This document shows, piece after piece, positions 8,000 to 16,642 of a stretch of 41,289 nt of DNA. Every line of letters starts with the position of its first letter. The first letter of the stretch is position 1. Source of the DNA: a virus; IMG/VR virus record IMGVR_UViG_3300036791_000903, positions 1 to 41,289 of that record, one strand, 5' to 3'. Made by a program: the position numbers and the translations under genes. The notes beneath the pieces are model-generated. The model did not search any database, was not told the origin of the DNA, and saw only the letters and a list, made by a program, of their open reading frames with translations.

Positions 8000-9517
8000 A
8001 TGGCAACTAATGTCTTTCCCGCACTGAATGTTCAACCGCTGCAGCAGGCTGATCCCATAGGCCAATTGGGCAAGGTGATGGCGCTGAAGACCATGATGCA
8101 GCAGCAGCAGTACCAGCAGCAGATGCAGCCGCTCGAACTGCAGAAAACGCAGCAAGAGGTGCAGCAGCAGCAAATGGCAATCGCCCAGCAAAAAGCCATG
8201 TTGGATGCCGCACCGCAATTCGTGCAACACGATGCCAATGGAAAGCCGACAGGCTTCGATAGTGCGGGATACTTCAACTCGCTACAAGGTAAGGTTAGCC
8301 CCAGTACCCTGTTCGCAGAGCAGAAGAGCATTGCCGATAGCACCCTCGCCACGGCAAATGCCGGTGCGGCACAGTTAAAGCTCCAAAAGGACAAGAACGA
8401 TAACGCTTACCAGATATTTGAGGGCGTCAGGCAGACCGCCAAGGACAATCCGCAGGCGGCGCAGCAGGTTTATCAAAACGCGATTCCCAAATTGCAAGAT
8501 TTGGGGGTTGACACCTCCAAATATCCAACCGATTTCACTCAGGTAGGCGATAAGGGTCTACAGCAGTTTGAAGTTCAGTTGGGCGTGCACGGTCAGATGC
8601 TGGCCGATGCGGAAACGATTGCCAAGACGCAGAAGGATGCAGCTGACACTGCCCTGACTAACATTAAAGTCAATCTCTCGCAGAACTCAAGGCCGGGAGA
8701 CTTTGATGCTGTGATTGATCAGGCGACCAATAACCCGCTCACCCGCGCTATGGGCCCGGTGTACAAGAATGAGGTCAACCTGGCCTTGTCAAAAGGCGAC
8801 TACGAAGGCGCACAGGGCATTGTCAAGCAGATGGGCGAATATGTTGGCGGCATGCGAAAGGAGCAGTACACGCAGCAGCAGGAATCTGTCCGTCAGAATT
8901 TGAACCGGCAGGCAATGACGGCTGACCGGCTGCAGACACAAGGCATCTCTGCTCTCGACACCATCTGGACTAATCCGCAGCACGGCTACGGGCAGTTCCT
9001 GTCACAAGCCCAGATGACCAAGAATGCCATAGCTGATTCTAAAAACGGCAATGAACTGGCAAGTTCCCTCATGCCGGTGATGACGGCTCAGGGCGTCAGT
9101 TCGTTTGCTGGCGTGAAGCGCATTCCCCCATCTGAAGTTGCTGCTGCCGGGCCTCAGTTGGGCAGCGCGTACCGTCGAATTAATGCCATCTTAGATAAGG
9201 TAGGTACTGGCAGCGTGCCTGCGGACACCTTAAACGAGGTCAACGGCCTGGTGGATCAAATGATTGCGACGCGCCACAACCAGGCATTGCAGTCATCACG
9301 CCAGATTGCTGCCAATACCGGCCTTGATCTCGACAAAACTTCGGTGATGGATCCGCAGGGCAACGTGGTTCCCCTGTCAAGAGCTGGCGCTACGCCAGCA
9401 CCGGCACCAACGCCGACACCAGGCGCAATGCCCCCTGGCGCAACTATGAGGGTTCCTGGCAGCGATGGCAAGATGCATTGGTCTGACGGTAAGAACGATT
9501 TAGGTGTAGTGCAATAG
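8000..9517 (+). CDS. DNA ejection protein, P22 gp20-like
   Basis: 505 residues, ATG two bases after the previous stop. The N-terminal 60 residues contain long Gln runs inside a predicted coiled coil (MMQQQQYQQQMQPLELQK). The middle is nearly all helical, and the C-terminus is Pro/Ala-rich with a short PGSDGKMHWSDGKNDLGV end. This helical, Gln-rich make-up plus the place between the gp7-like and the large protein identify it as the second ejection protein. The assignment rests on architecture and synteny rather than a catalytic motif. Confidence 0.78.
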   Translation: MATNVFPALNVQPLQQADPIGQLGKVMALKTMMQQQQYQQQMQPLELQKTQQEVQQQQMAIAQQKAMLDAAPQFVQHDANGKPTGFDSAGYFNSLQGKVSPSTLFAEQKSIADSTLATANAGAAQLKLQKDKNDNAYQIFEGVRQTAKDNPQAAQQVYQNAIPKLQDLGVDTSKYPTDFTQVGDKGLQQFEVQLGVHGQMLADAETIAKTQKDAADTALTNIKVNLSQNSRPGDFDAVIDQATNNPLTRAMGPVYKNEVNLALSKGDYEGAQGIVKQMGEYVGGMRKEQYTQQQESVRQNLNRQAMTADRLQTQGISALDTIWTNPQHGYGQFLSQAQMTKNAIADSKNGNELASSLMPVMTAQGVSSFAGVKRIPPSEVAAAGPQLGSAYRRINAILDKVGTGSVPADTLNEVNGLVDQMIATRHNQALQSSRQIAANTGLDLDKTSVMDPQGNVVPLSRAGATPAPAPTPTPGAMPPGATMRVPGSDGKMHWSDGKNDLGVVQ

Positions 9518-9519
9518 CA

Positions 9520-11610
9520 ATGGCAGATCCCGTCACCCTGGACTTCAGCAAGGCCCAGCCGATTGCGCCTCCTGTGCCTATGGATTTGGCATATGGGCCC
9601 TCCAACTTTACGCCTTCACCTCGAGCGGTCACGCCTGCTGGCTTGTCGTTTGGGGTTGAGGATGCCGTACCGCAAACAGCTGCGCCTCCATCAAATGCTG
9701 GGGTCACCCTGGACTTCAGCAAGGCCCAGCCGATACAAGGTCAGCCAGAAGGTTTCTGGAAATCTGTAAGTGAGCGCCTGCAGTATCCAGACTTGAGCAG
9801 TTCAAGCATGGTGGGCGGGCGTGGCGAGCTACAGCCACAGCCTCAATACGCACCGGGAAGCATTCCACCGCTTACCGCTGCTCAGACCGAGGCCACCATA
9901 CCGGATGAAATGAAGCAATCGCTCAAGGATGCGTTCAGCAGTGTGGTAGATACGGCCAAGCACCCATCCCAACTGTTGCCGGCGTTGAGCACAATCAAAG
10001 ATGCACTGACGCCCAAAGAATTTGAGCAGATCCTGCAAAAGAACTATAAGGGCGCAGCAGGCACGGCACTGGTTGACCTGATCAATCTTGGCATCGGGGT
10101 GGGCGTTTCGCCTGAAGCTGTACCAGCAGCGGTGGCGGCTGCACCTGCTGCTGCGGCTCCCATGGCTAGCGCCGCTGTACGAGCGGGGGCCAAGGCAACC
10201 AATGTAATGCTGCAAAAGGCTCCCGGTACGACGGGTGCAGCACTCGGTGCAGCGGCTGGTGCCGCAACCGGATTACCTGGAGCGGCTGAAATAGCTGGTG
10301 CGGGAGGCTATGCTCTTGGCAGAGAACTATTGCCGCAATTAAGAGTTCCAGGCGAACAATTCAGGTTTAGATCAGAACTTCCACCTCCCATAGAAACTCC
10401 CACTACGCCACCGACTGCGCCAAGAATGCCGCCTACGGCCGGGCAAGCACCCACTCTGCCGACACGCCCCGCAGGGGTGCCGATGACTCAGGAAGAATTT
10501 CAGGCGCAGCAGGCCGCCAAGCGTGCGGCGCTTCGGGCAACCCCGCCAGCGGCACCGGCAGTACCCGAGACACCCGCAACAGCTCCCGCAGCTGCGCCGC
10601 CAGAACCTGCCAAGCCCCCTGTCTCAGACGACGAGGTGGCGAGAATACTGGGCAGGAAAAACGCCAACGAGGCAATGAATGAATTGGGGGCTGACGAGTT
10701 CCGCAAGGCAGCTGACAACATCAATGCCTCTGTAGCCGCGAAGCAGACTGTCGATGCCGCCATCCCACCAACCGGCGATACTGCTGCGCTCAACAAGCTG
10801 ACCCAGTCCAAGGTCGCCTTCTCGCTCGCGAAAAACGATCCCGCCGCAGCGCAGGCAGCGCTCGATGCGGCCAAAGCCCAAGTCCAGCCGGAAGCCGCTG
10901 CTGCAGCGCCAGAGAAAACGCCAGAAATAACGGTTCACCCTGAGCGGATTCTTAATTCTCATCATGGGCAACAGGATGCAGTTATTTATGCAACGACCGG
11001 CCCTGAGCAGCTCGTTCAGGGCAAGCTCGAATACTCGCACTACGGTGGTGAAATCCATGTCAATAACATAGAAGTTGCGCCTGACATGCAACGGCAGGGA
11101 ATTGCAACGCAAATGTGGGGCCAGCTTAAAAGCGAAAACCCAGGAGTAAAGATTAACCCTGGCTATGCAACGGGCGAGGGCGCAGCTTTCCTTCAATCAG
11201 TTGGGCAAGAAAAGCCAACAACGTTCAAAGAAGCGCTCGCTGGCTCGCAGGCACCACCAGCGCCTGCACCACCTGCGGAAGCGCCTGTCGCGCCAACACC
11301 ACCAGAGGTCGCGACACCGGGAGCAAGGCCACCGAGGAGTGCATACCCCAGCCGCAATTGGGTTGCCCAAAACATTTATCACTTCAAGGATGTGGACGAT
11401 GCCATAGAAACCCTCGGGAAGGGCGTTTGGGATGAACACATCGACAGATACTATTCTGCAATTGATCGTGGGCGACAGGCTGACGTAACCGTAAATACAG
11501 TTCCCGAAACTGATCAGGTGCGACTGCGTGACAGGGGCTACTCGCAGGATGCAATCGACCAGTTGGACTATGCCGGCGCACAGAAAATTTTGCGAGCCCG
11601 CAAGAAGTAA
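9520..11610 (+). CDS. Large ejection-type virion protein (gp16 position) with embedded GNAT-like domain
   Basis: 696 residues, third in the ejection block. The N-terminus carries the motif VTLDFSKAQPI twice, from a perfect 32-bp DNA repeat. Residues about 180-275 contain hydrophobic Ala/Gly-rich helices suited to membrane insertion. Long Pro/Ala linkers follow. At about residues 468-565 lies a GNAT-like fold: a strand NNIEVAP, then the acetyl-CoA loop pattern RQGIATQMW, then ATGEGAAFLQSVG. The C-terminal 90 residues are a separate small domain. A GNAT domain inside an ejected protein could modify a host target on entry; that is inference. P22 gp16 (609 residues) is of similar size, but sequence kinship is not evident by eye. 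Confidence 0.72.
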   Translation: MADPVTLDFSKAQPIAPPVPMDLAYGPSNFTPSPRAVTPAGLSFGVEDAVPQTAAPPSNAGVTLDFSKAQPIQGQPEGFWKSVSERLQYPDLSSSSMVGGRGELQPQPQYAPGSIPPLTAAQTEATIPDEMKQSLKDAFSSVVDTAKHPSQLLPALSTIKDALTPKEFEQILQKNYKGAAGTALVDLINLGIGVGVSPEAVPAAVAAAPAAAAPMASAAVRAGAKATNVMLQKAPGTTGAALGAAAGAATGLPGAAEIAGAGGYALGRELLPQLRVPGEQFRFRSELPPPIETPTTPPTAPRMPPTAGQAPTLPTRPAGVPMTQEEFQAQQAAKRAALRATPPAAPAVPETPATAPAAAPPEPAKPPVSDDEVARILGRKNANEAMNELGADEFRKAADNINASVAAKQTVDAAIPPTGDTAALNKLTQSKVAFSLAKNDPAAAQAALDAAKAQVQPEAAAAAPEKTPEITVHPERILNSHHGQQDAVIYATTGPEQLVQGKLEYSHYGGEIHVNNIEVAPDMQRQGIATQMWGQLKSENPGVKINPGYATGEGAAFLQSVGQEKPTTFKEALAGSQAPPAPAPPAEAPVAPTPPEVATPGARPPRSAYPSRNWVAQNIYHFKDVDDAIETLGKGVWDEHIDRYYSAIDRGRQADVTVNTVPETDQVRLRDRGYSQDAIDQLDYAGAQKILRARKK
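9532..9734 (+). repeat. Two perfect 32-bp direct repeats (9532-9563 and 9703-9734)
   Basis: Both copies encode VTLDFSKAQPI in the N-terminal part of the large ejection protein. The copies are 171 bp apart and in frame. Identity extends through synonymous positions, so the duplication is recent or kept identical by conversion. Confidence 0.9.
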
Positions 11611-11698
11611 TCGGTCAGACCGCACCCCTTCGTAAAGCCCGCCGCGCCACCGTTCAGTAGTACCCGCTAACAACCCCTTGTAATTATCGGAGATGCTC

Positions 11699-13576
11699 AT
11701 GCGCATCCGCATACTCGCGTGCCTGCTCGCGCTCGTTCTCTTGCCTGTTTGCTGGGCGCAGACTTACGTGCTGTTCAATTCGCCGCACCAGCAGTTTCTC
11801 GACACCTCTGGCAGGCCTCTGGCCGGCGGGCGCATCTACACCTACATCGCAGGCACCACCACGCCCCAGGTGACCTACCAGGACTCGACCGGAACCACGC
11901 CCAACACCAACCCCATCGTGCTCGACTCGGGCGGCTTCGGCACCATCTACCTTAGTACCACACTGTCGTACAAGGTGGTGATGAAGAACGCGCAGAATGT
12001 CCAGCAATGGAGCGTGGATAACATTGCCGGAACCACGGGCACGCTCTCGACCGTGCCGCTGAATTCGATCTTGCCTGCGACGGGTGCCAGCACGATCGAC
12101 AACGGAACCAACCAGCAGGCATGGCGCTGGCAGTTGACCGGCAGCACGCCTGGGCCAGCCATGGCCTTTACCGAAAATACGGCTTCCACAAACACGGGCG
12201 CAAACTCTTCTCTGCTGAACGCACAGACTCTGGCTGGATCGACCATCTGGCCATTCCGAAGCGCGAACGCTGGCAACGGTTTTGGTGTCACACCCACCGG
12301 CAATGTTCAGACGTTTGGCACCGGCACGTTTATCGGCCCCCTGACCGGCAACGTGACCGGCAATATCACTGGTGTGGTTACGGGAACTGCTGGCTCGAGC
12401 CTGATTGGCAATGTGACCGGCAACGTGACTGGTACGGCTACCAATGTGACAGGCATCGTCGCCGTAGCCAACGGCGGAACTGGTACAGCTACGCCATCGC
12501 TGATTGCAGGCACCAACATCGCTATCACCGGCGCGTGGCCCAACCAGACGGTTGCCACGACGCCTGCAGCTACCTTTAGCGGTGCAGTGAGTGCCGCATC
12601 GCTCAAGGCTTCCAACCTGACGCCGAGCGCTTCGACCTGCTTGCAGGCCGACGCGACTGGCACCGTGCAGCTGGCTAGTGGCCCCTGCGGCATTGCCGGG
12701 CAGGGCACCCCACCATTGAGTAACATCGTTAGCGCGACCGCTACCAACACCATCAGCAACGGGTCGTTTCCGCAAATCTGGAACTGGAACCTGGGAGCCA
12801 CCGGCAACACGGCCATGACCATTGGCGAGGGCACGGCGGCGACTGGCAACAGTACGCTGCTTAAACTAAGTGCGCTGTCAGCTACAACCACGGCACTGGA
12901 TGTAATTAACCCTGCATTAGCTTCGCAGATTCATTTTGGAACTTCGACCTATGGTAATGGTGGCGGATACTTAAGTACTTCACCAACTCAGGCTGCCAAT
13001 CTATCTGCGAGTGGACATTATACTGGTACCGCGTGGATTGCAGATTCGACGTCCGCATCTTTGCTTATTGCCAATCCGACAAGTTCACCTGGCGGTTTTT
13101 ACTTTTATGCAGGTACAGGTTTAACCGCAGGTAATACTATTCCCTGGACGACGGTTGCAACCCTTAACTCGGCTGGCGTCTTTGCTCCTGCTTCAATAAG
13201 TGCTGCTGGCAACGTGACCGCAGGCTCGCTCAACGTGACTACCAACTCCACCGTGACCGGCACCGAGACGGCTGGCAGGCTGGCGGTGACTACGGGCGTT
13301 GGTCAAAATAATGGTGGCATTAAGCATCAGCGCTGGGCTGGATGTACTACAACATCAGGAGCTAATGGTAGCTGTAGTGGAACTGCAAGTTGGGCTACAG
13401 CATTTGCCGACATAAACTACACTATGTCTTGTATTCCTACTCAAATGTCGGGAGGATATATTTTGCTGCTGGTTGTATCAAAATCAGTAACTGGTTTTAA
13501 TTATATTTTGGAGAACCCGCCAACAACTACGGCAGCAGCATCGGCCCAATTAGAATGTATCGCCATGCACGACTGA
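11699..13576 (+). CDS. Tail fibre / spike protein with N-terminal signal peptide
   Basis: 625 residues from ATG 11699, chosen over ATG 11693 because GGAG ends at 11692 and needs about six bases of spacing. Residues 1-20 (MRIRILACLLALVLLPVCWA) form a clear Sec signal peptide with a likely cut before QTY. Next comes a head-binding-like domain (GRIYTYIAGTTTPQVTYQDS then NTNPIVLDSGGFGTIYLS) shared with podophage tailspikes. Then follow repeats GNVTGNITGVVTG typical of trimeric fibres, further beta-rich segments, and a Cys-containing C-terminal tip. Base composition becomes more AT-rich from about 12890 onward, suggesting an exchanged receptor-binding tip. An export signal on a virion fibre is odd: either the fibre is assembled unusually or it acts outside the cell. 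Confidence 0.8.
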   Translation: MRIRILACLLALVLLPVCWAQTYVLFNSPHQQFLDTSGRPLAGGRIYTYIAGTTTPQVTYQDSTGTTPNTNPIVLDSGGFGTIYLSTTLSYKVVMKNAQNVQQWSVDNIAGTTGTLSTVPLNSILPATGASTIDNGTNQQAWRWQLTGSTPGPAMAFTENTASTNTGANSSLLNAQTLAGSTIWPFRSANAGNGFGVTPTGNVQTFGTGTFIGPLTGNVTGNITGVVTGTAGSSLIGNVTGNVTGTATNVTGIVAVANGGTGTATPSLIAGTNIAITGAWPNQTVATTPAATFSGAVSAASLKASNLTPSASTCLQADATGTVQLASGPCGIAGQGTPPLSNIVSATATNTISNGSFPQIWNWNLGATGNTAMTIGEGTAATGNSTLLKLSALSATTTALDVINPALASQIHFGTSTYGNGGGYLSTSPTQAANLSASGHYTGTAWIADSTSASLLIANPTSSPGGFYFYAGTGLTAGNTIPWTTVATLNSAGVFAPASISAAGNVTAGSLNVTTNSTVTGTETAGRLAVTTGVGQNNGGIKHQRWAGCTTTSGANGSCSGTASWATAFADINYTMSCIPTQMSGGYILLLVVSKSVTGFNYILENPPTTTAAASAQLECIAMHD

Positions 13577-13620
13577 CCACTGGTGTTTTAGCGAGTAAGT
13601 AACGCCGAGAACAAACTACG

Positions 13621-14106
13621 ATGTCACGAAAAATAATGTTAACACAGAACCAAACCACGATCGTGACCAATAACGATTTCGAGTGGTTGTCAAAATGGAA
13701 GTGGCATGCGCTATGGAACAAAAAGACGCGCTCATTCTACGCGGTGCGATATGGACTGGTCAACGGAAAATATAAGACTATATATATGCATCGTGTCATT
13801 CTTGATGCTCCTACAGGGGTAGAATCCGACCATATTAATTGTTTGACCCATGACAATCGTCGTTCCAACTTACGTTTGGCGACTCACGCGGAGAACGGAT
13901 ACAACCGTTCAAGACAGCGTAATAACACTTCTGGTTATAAGGGTGTTTGCTGGGATAAAGCGCACCATAAATGGCTTGCCCAGATCAAATTAAACTATAA
14001 AAACATCTATCTTGGCTATTACGATGATTCTCGAGACGCTGCGCTGATCTATGACTGTGCGGCCAAGAAGTTGTATGGGAGATTTGCCAAGATAAACGGA
14101 GTGTGA
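13621..14106 (+). CDS. HNH homing endonuclease with AP2 DNA-binding domain
   Basis: 161 residues. The HNH core is HRVILDAPTGVESDHINCLT with DNRRSNLRLATHAEN (residues about 58-100). The C-terminal part SGYKGVCWDKAHHKWLAQI with LGYYDD and DAALIYDCAAKKLYG is an AP2-type DNA-binding domain. This HNH-AP2 architecture is standard for free-standing homing endonucleases. The gene is AT-richer than its neighbours, as expected of a mobile gene, and sits between the fibre gene and a secreted protein gene. It starts at ATG 13621 without an obvious ribosome site. Confidence 0.88.
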   Translation: MSRKIMLTQNQTTIVTNNDFEWLSKWKWHALWNKKTRSFYAVRYGLVNGKYKTIYMHRVILDAPTGVESDHINCLTHDNRRSNLRLATHAENGYNRSRQRNNTSGYKGVCWDKAHHKWLAQIKLNYKNIYLGYYDDSRDAALIYDCAAKKLYGRFAKINGV

Positions 14107-14111
14107 ACACT

Positions 14112-14675
14112 ATGACCAAACCAGCATATTTACTGCTTGCAACGATAGCTTTCTCAGGTGCCGCACTCTGCCAGACACCCGAGCCTCCCGCACCGGTAAG
14201 CGCCAACGGGCCTTGGGTAGTGACGGTTCACCCACAAAATAAGTACAAGTCAAAAACGGCCTACGCCATTTATGACTTGGTTGCCTACGAGAACAACTAC
14301 TACGTTTCGATGGTTGATCTAAACAAAGATAACACGCCGACTTCCTCCTCAAGCTACTGGCAGCTGTTGCCTAGCCAGGGCAACACGGAGCCAACTGTGG
14401 CCGGTTGGGGTGTGGCCACCGTGAACACAGAAGTGATCACTTTGCCAAAGGCCAGGCACTTCAAGACTGCTGACAGTTACACTTGTGCGGCAACTGAAGA
14501 CTTGCAGGAACCACCCCCAGGCGATCTGCCGCAAAGACCGGGCCTGGGAGGAGGAAAGCCGGAACCGCCCAAAGCTCCCATCAAGTTTACCAACCAGAGC
14601 GGCAGCCAGTTTTCTATCGCACCCAGGAAGAAACCGCCCTCGCAGCCCATAGGTTATGTCTGCTCCGGCCAGTGA
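14112..14675 (+). CDS. Secreted protein with carbohydrate-binding-like module
   Basis: 187 residues from ATG 14112; an in-frame GTG at 14103 is too close to the GGAG at 14098-14101. A signal peptide (MTKPAYLLLATIAFSGAALC) precedes a segment with the aromatic spacing of family 5/12 carbohydrate-binding modules: YDLVAYENNYYVSM, then a PTSSSSYWQLL end (about residues 45-85). The C-terminal half is Pro-rich with two Cys. It follows the fibre and HNH genes on the same strand. It could bind host surface glycans as a fibre-associated or host-modifying protein; this is inference. Confidence 0.65.
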   Translation: MTKPAYLLLATIAFSGAALCQTPEPPAPVSANGPWVVTVHPQNKYKSKTAYAIYDLVAYENNYYVSMVDLNKDNTPTSSSSYWQLLPSQGNTEPTVAGWGVATVNTEVITLPKARHFKTADSYTCAATEDLQEPPPGDLPQRPGLGGGKPEPPKAPIKFTNQSGSQFSIAPRKKPPSQPIGYVCSGQ

Positions 14676-14682
14676 AGATGGG

Positions 14683-15024
14683 TCATGGCATTTTCTCCAA
14701 TTGTTGAATCTCTTTCCACCGCTTCGTGACCAGTGCGACCGCTTCCGCGTGACCGGCCAGCGCGGCTTCGCGTGTGCAGTAGCGGTGCTGATACAGGTCG
14801 AACTCCTCGCCACCACCAAAGATCATCGTCTCCCACAAGACTGGCGGGTCAGACTCGATGAAGTTGTGGTCAATACCCAGAAAGACGGTCGAGACTTCAG
14901 CGTCGCCTATCGTGTCATGTGCCACGTGCCGGTCATGGGTTTCGTACCACTGCGCCCACTTGAGCAAGTCCGGTTCGACTTTTGGATTGCCGTCGTCATC
15001 GAGGATGTAGTTGTTGACGCTCAC
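14683..15024 (-). CDS. Conserved phage protein, convergent with the virion block
   Basis: 113 residues from GTG 15024, preceded by AAAGGTGG; the frame also opens upstream to 15081, but that part covers the integrase arm site and lacks a ribosome site. The pattern DDDGNPKVEPDLLKWAQWYE, then VSTVFLGIDHNF, then WETMIFGGG is a recurrent phage protein family of unknown role. Only 7 bp separate its stop from the stop of the plus-strand gene, so the two transcripts must overlap. It is the last gene of the minus-strand lysogeny block. Confidence 0.78.
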   Translation of the reverse strand: MSVNNYILDDDGNPKVEPDLLKWAQWYETHDRHVAHDTIGDAEVSTVFLGIDHNFIESDPPVLWETMIFGGGEEFDLYQHRYCTREAALAGHAEAVALVTKRWKEIQQLEKMP

Positions 15025-15048
15025 ATCGCCACCTTTCCAGTGGGCAGA

Positions 15049-15285
15049 TTTGCCTAATTTTTGCCTAATAGGGGGCAACAAACTGTAACATTAGGCAAAA
15101 CTTGGCAACAGTGAAAATTTGTTAACTCCTTATAGGTGTTGCATTTAAAGGACATAGAAAAACGGCTTTTTGGGTTCGAGACCCGTTGGACTGGGCGATC
15201 TATACCTACTTAACTGCCTTACTTACAACAACTTACCCAACACTGACTTTGGGCACCAAGGCCAGTTTGCCTACTTTTTGCCTAA
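15049..15285. other. Candidate attP: tRNA-like core flanked by integrase arm sites
   Basis: A 20-bp direct repeat (15049-15068 and 15266-15285, one mismatch) consists of two TTTGCCTAA-type units 11 bp apart. One inverted unit, TTAGGCAAA, lies at 15091-15099. Between them, at 15171-15184, is TGGGTTCGAGACCC, which looks like the T-arm of a tRNA gene; 15160-15200 is the probable core. Paired arm repeats on both sides of a tRNA-like core next to an integrase gene are the layout of a tyrosine-recombinase attP. The right arm lies inside the integrase 3' coding end. The core boundaries cannot be fixed without a host sequence. Confidence 0.65.
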
Positions 15286-16576
15286 ACTCAGGGTCACTTT
15301 GCCGCGCCAACTGCTTTGCCTTCAGCTCTGCTGCCTGCAGCCGCTCGCGCTCCTTGCCGGCCTGAACCTTCTCTGCGACCGACAACTGATCCTGCATATC
15401 CACGATGTTGTAGCGCGAAAAGGTGGACGCGGTTTTGTGCCCGCTGATCTTCATGGCGACCTCTTGCTGCACCCCGCGGCGCCGCATGTTCCGCACTGCC
15501 GACCGGCGCAGATCGTGGAACAGCAGACCCTCGTAGCCGATGTTGGTCGACTGGCAGACATCGCACCATGATGCTGACAGCGTCTCCTGCTCGCAGTCGC
15601 GGCAGTAGCACTTGCCGAGGTCAGCGGCCATGCACAGGTTCCGCCACGCCTTGGTGAAGTCCGCGACCGGCTGGCCGTCAGGGTAGGTGAACAGGGCGTC
15701 GTCGTCTGTTTTGCCCTGGCTGCACTGCCACAGGATGTCGTACATCTCAGGCGTCATGCTGGCCCAGCGGCCCTCGCCGTTCTTGGTGGTACCCGGCTGC
15801 AGGCAGATGGTGCCCTCGCCCGTGAAGTCGCACTGGCTGACCTTGAGCGAGCGTGCCTCTTCGCGCCGGTTGCCCAGCTCATAACCGACACTCAGCAGGC
15901 CGCGCAGGTACAAGCCCTCGGCACCCATGGCCGAGGCCAGATCGTCCAGCTGGTCGTACTCGGCCTGCTCGATGAACCCGAGACGTACATTGTCTTCGGC
16001 AAACTTGCGGATGAAAGGCCGGTCAGCCAGCCTGATCTTCCCGGCTTCGATGCCGGTGGTGTACGCGCTCGACAACATCTGCAAATCACGGTTGCAGGTA
16101 GTCTTCGCGACCACCCGCGCAATCGGCTTCCAGCTGCGCAACTGCGGGCTGGCGTCGCCGTCCAGCTCTTCGCCGGTCGCCCACTTCTTGTAGTCGGCAA
16201 TGTCGTCCGGGGTCAGCTCCGAGGCCCGGAAGCTGCCAAATTTGTCACGCAGCCGGATGTTCCAGCGCTGGGTGGCTTCAATCGCCTCGCGCAAATTGTC
16301 GGACTTGTAGCGATCGAGCAACAGCTTCATCAGGTCAGCCACCGTGACCGTTTTGGTGGACTGGCCAGGAGTGTAGTTGGCAAAGTACGTATGAGCGAAA
16401 GCCCAGGCGTAGGAGAGGTCGTCGCAGCCGGTGGCAATGCGCTGCTGCTTGTGGCTGCGAGGGTCGGTGAAGCGCATGAACCAGTTGGGGCCAGCGCCCA
16501 CATGCCGCATCGTTACGCTGATGCCGTTGATGACCTGCTTGGTGTTGTCGGTGGTTTTTGCGGTTGCCATGCTCAT
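15233..16576 (-). CDS. Tyrosine recombinase integrase with a Cys-rich insertion
   Basis: 447 residues from ATG 16576 (GGAGG about 11 bases upstream; a TTG at 16600 is a weaker choice). It catalyses phage integration and, with an accessory factor, excision. Catalytic residues are visible: Arg about 237 in ELGNRREEARSL, His-x-x-Arg about 354-357 in FHDLRRSAVRN, His about 380 in ISGHKT, and the Tyr nucleophile about 389 in FSRYNI. An arm-binding region and a SAM-like core-binding domain precede. Between the first Arg and the His-x-x-Arg box sits CYCRDC...CDVC (about 323-341), a zinc-ribbon-like insertion unusual for integrases. It is transcribed from the operator/promoter at 16599-16629. Confidence 0.93.
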   Translation of the reverse strand: MSMATAKTTDNTKQVINGISVTMRHVGAGPNWFMRFTDPRSHKQQRIATGCDDLSYAWAFAHTYFANYTPGQSTKTVTVADLMKLLLDRYKSDNLREAIEATQRWNIRLRDKFGSFRASELTPDDIADYKKWATGEELDGDASPQLRSWKPIARVVAKTTCNRDLQMLSSAYTTGIEAGKIRLADRPFIRKFAEDNVRLGFIEQAEYDQLDDLASAMGAEGLYLRGLLSVGYELGNRREEARSLKVSQCDFTGEGTICLQPGTTKNGEGRWASMTPEMYDILWQCSQGKTDDDALFTYPDGQPVADFTKAWRNLCMAADLGKCYCRDCEQETLSASWCDVCQSTNIGYEGLLFHDLRRSAVRNMRRRGVQQEVAMKISGHKTASTFSRYNIVDMQDQLSVAEKVQAGKERERLQAAELKAKQLARQSDPEFRQKVGKLALVPKVSVG

Positions 16577-16598
16577 TTTCTCTTTCGCCTCCAAGAAC

Positions 16599-16629
16599 AA
16601 TACTAACCGGGTAAGTATGCTTTTGGCAA
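16599..16629 (-). promoter_or_regulatory. Promoter with palindromic operator, upstream of the integrase
   Basis: On the minus strand a -35 TTGCCA (16624-16629), an 18-bp spacer and a -10 TAGTAT (16600-16605) precede the integrase. The palindrome ATACTAACCGGGTAAGTAT (16600-16618) overlaps the -10 and spacer. The same 23-bp block (16599-16621) recurs exactly at 17969-17991, so one repressor probably controls both. The repressor is not identified. Confidence 0.75.
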
Positions 16630-16642
16630 GTATTATTGGGTG

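Noticed and set aside
7047-9517. Possible membrane or secretion function for the Gln/Ala-rich proteins
   Set aside because: Order and composition fit P22 ejection proteins better, and no signal peptide is present.
11684-12775. Long open frame on the minus strand opposite the fibre gene
   Set aside because: It mirrors the repetitive GC-rich fibre sequence, is full of low-complexity Arg/Ala/Gly, and has no family pattern or ribosome site.
15160-15205. A complete tRNA gene
   Set aside because: Only the T-arm-like part is present; no anticodon or D arm can be built upstream, so it was treated as an attP core.
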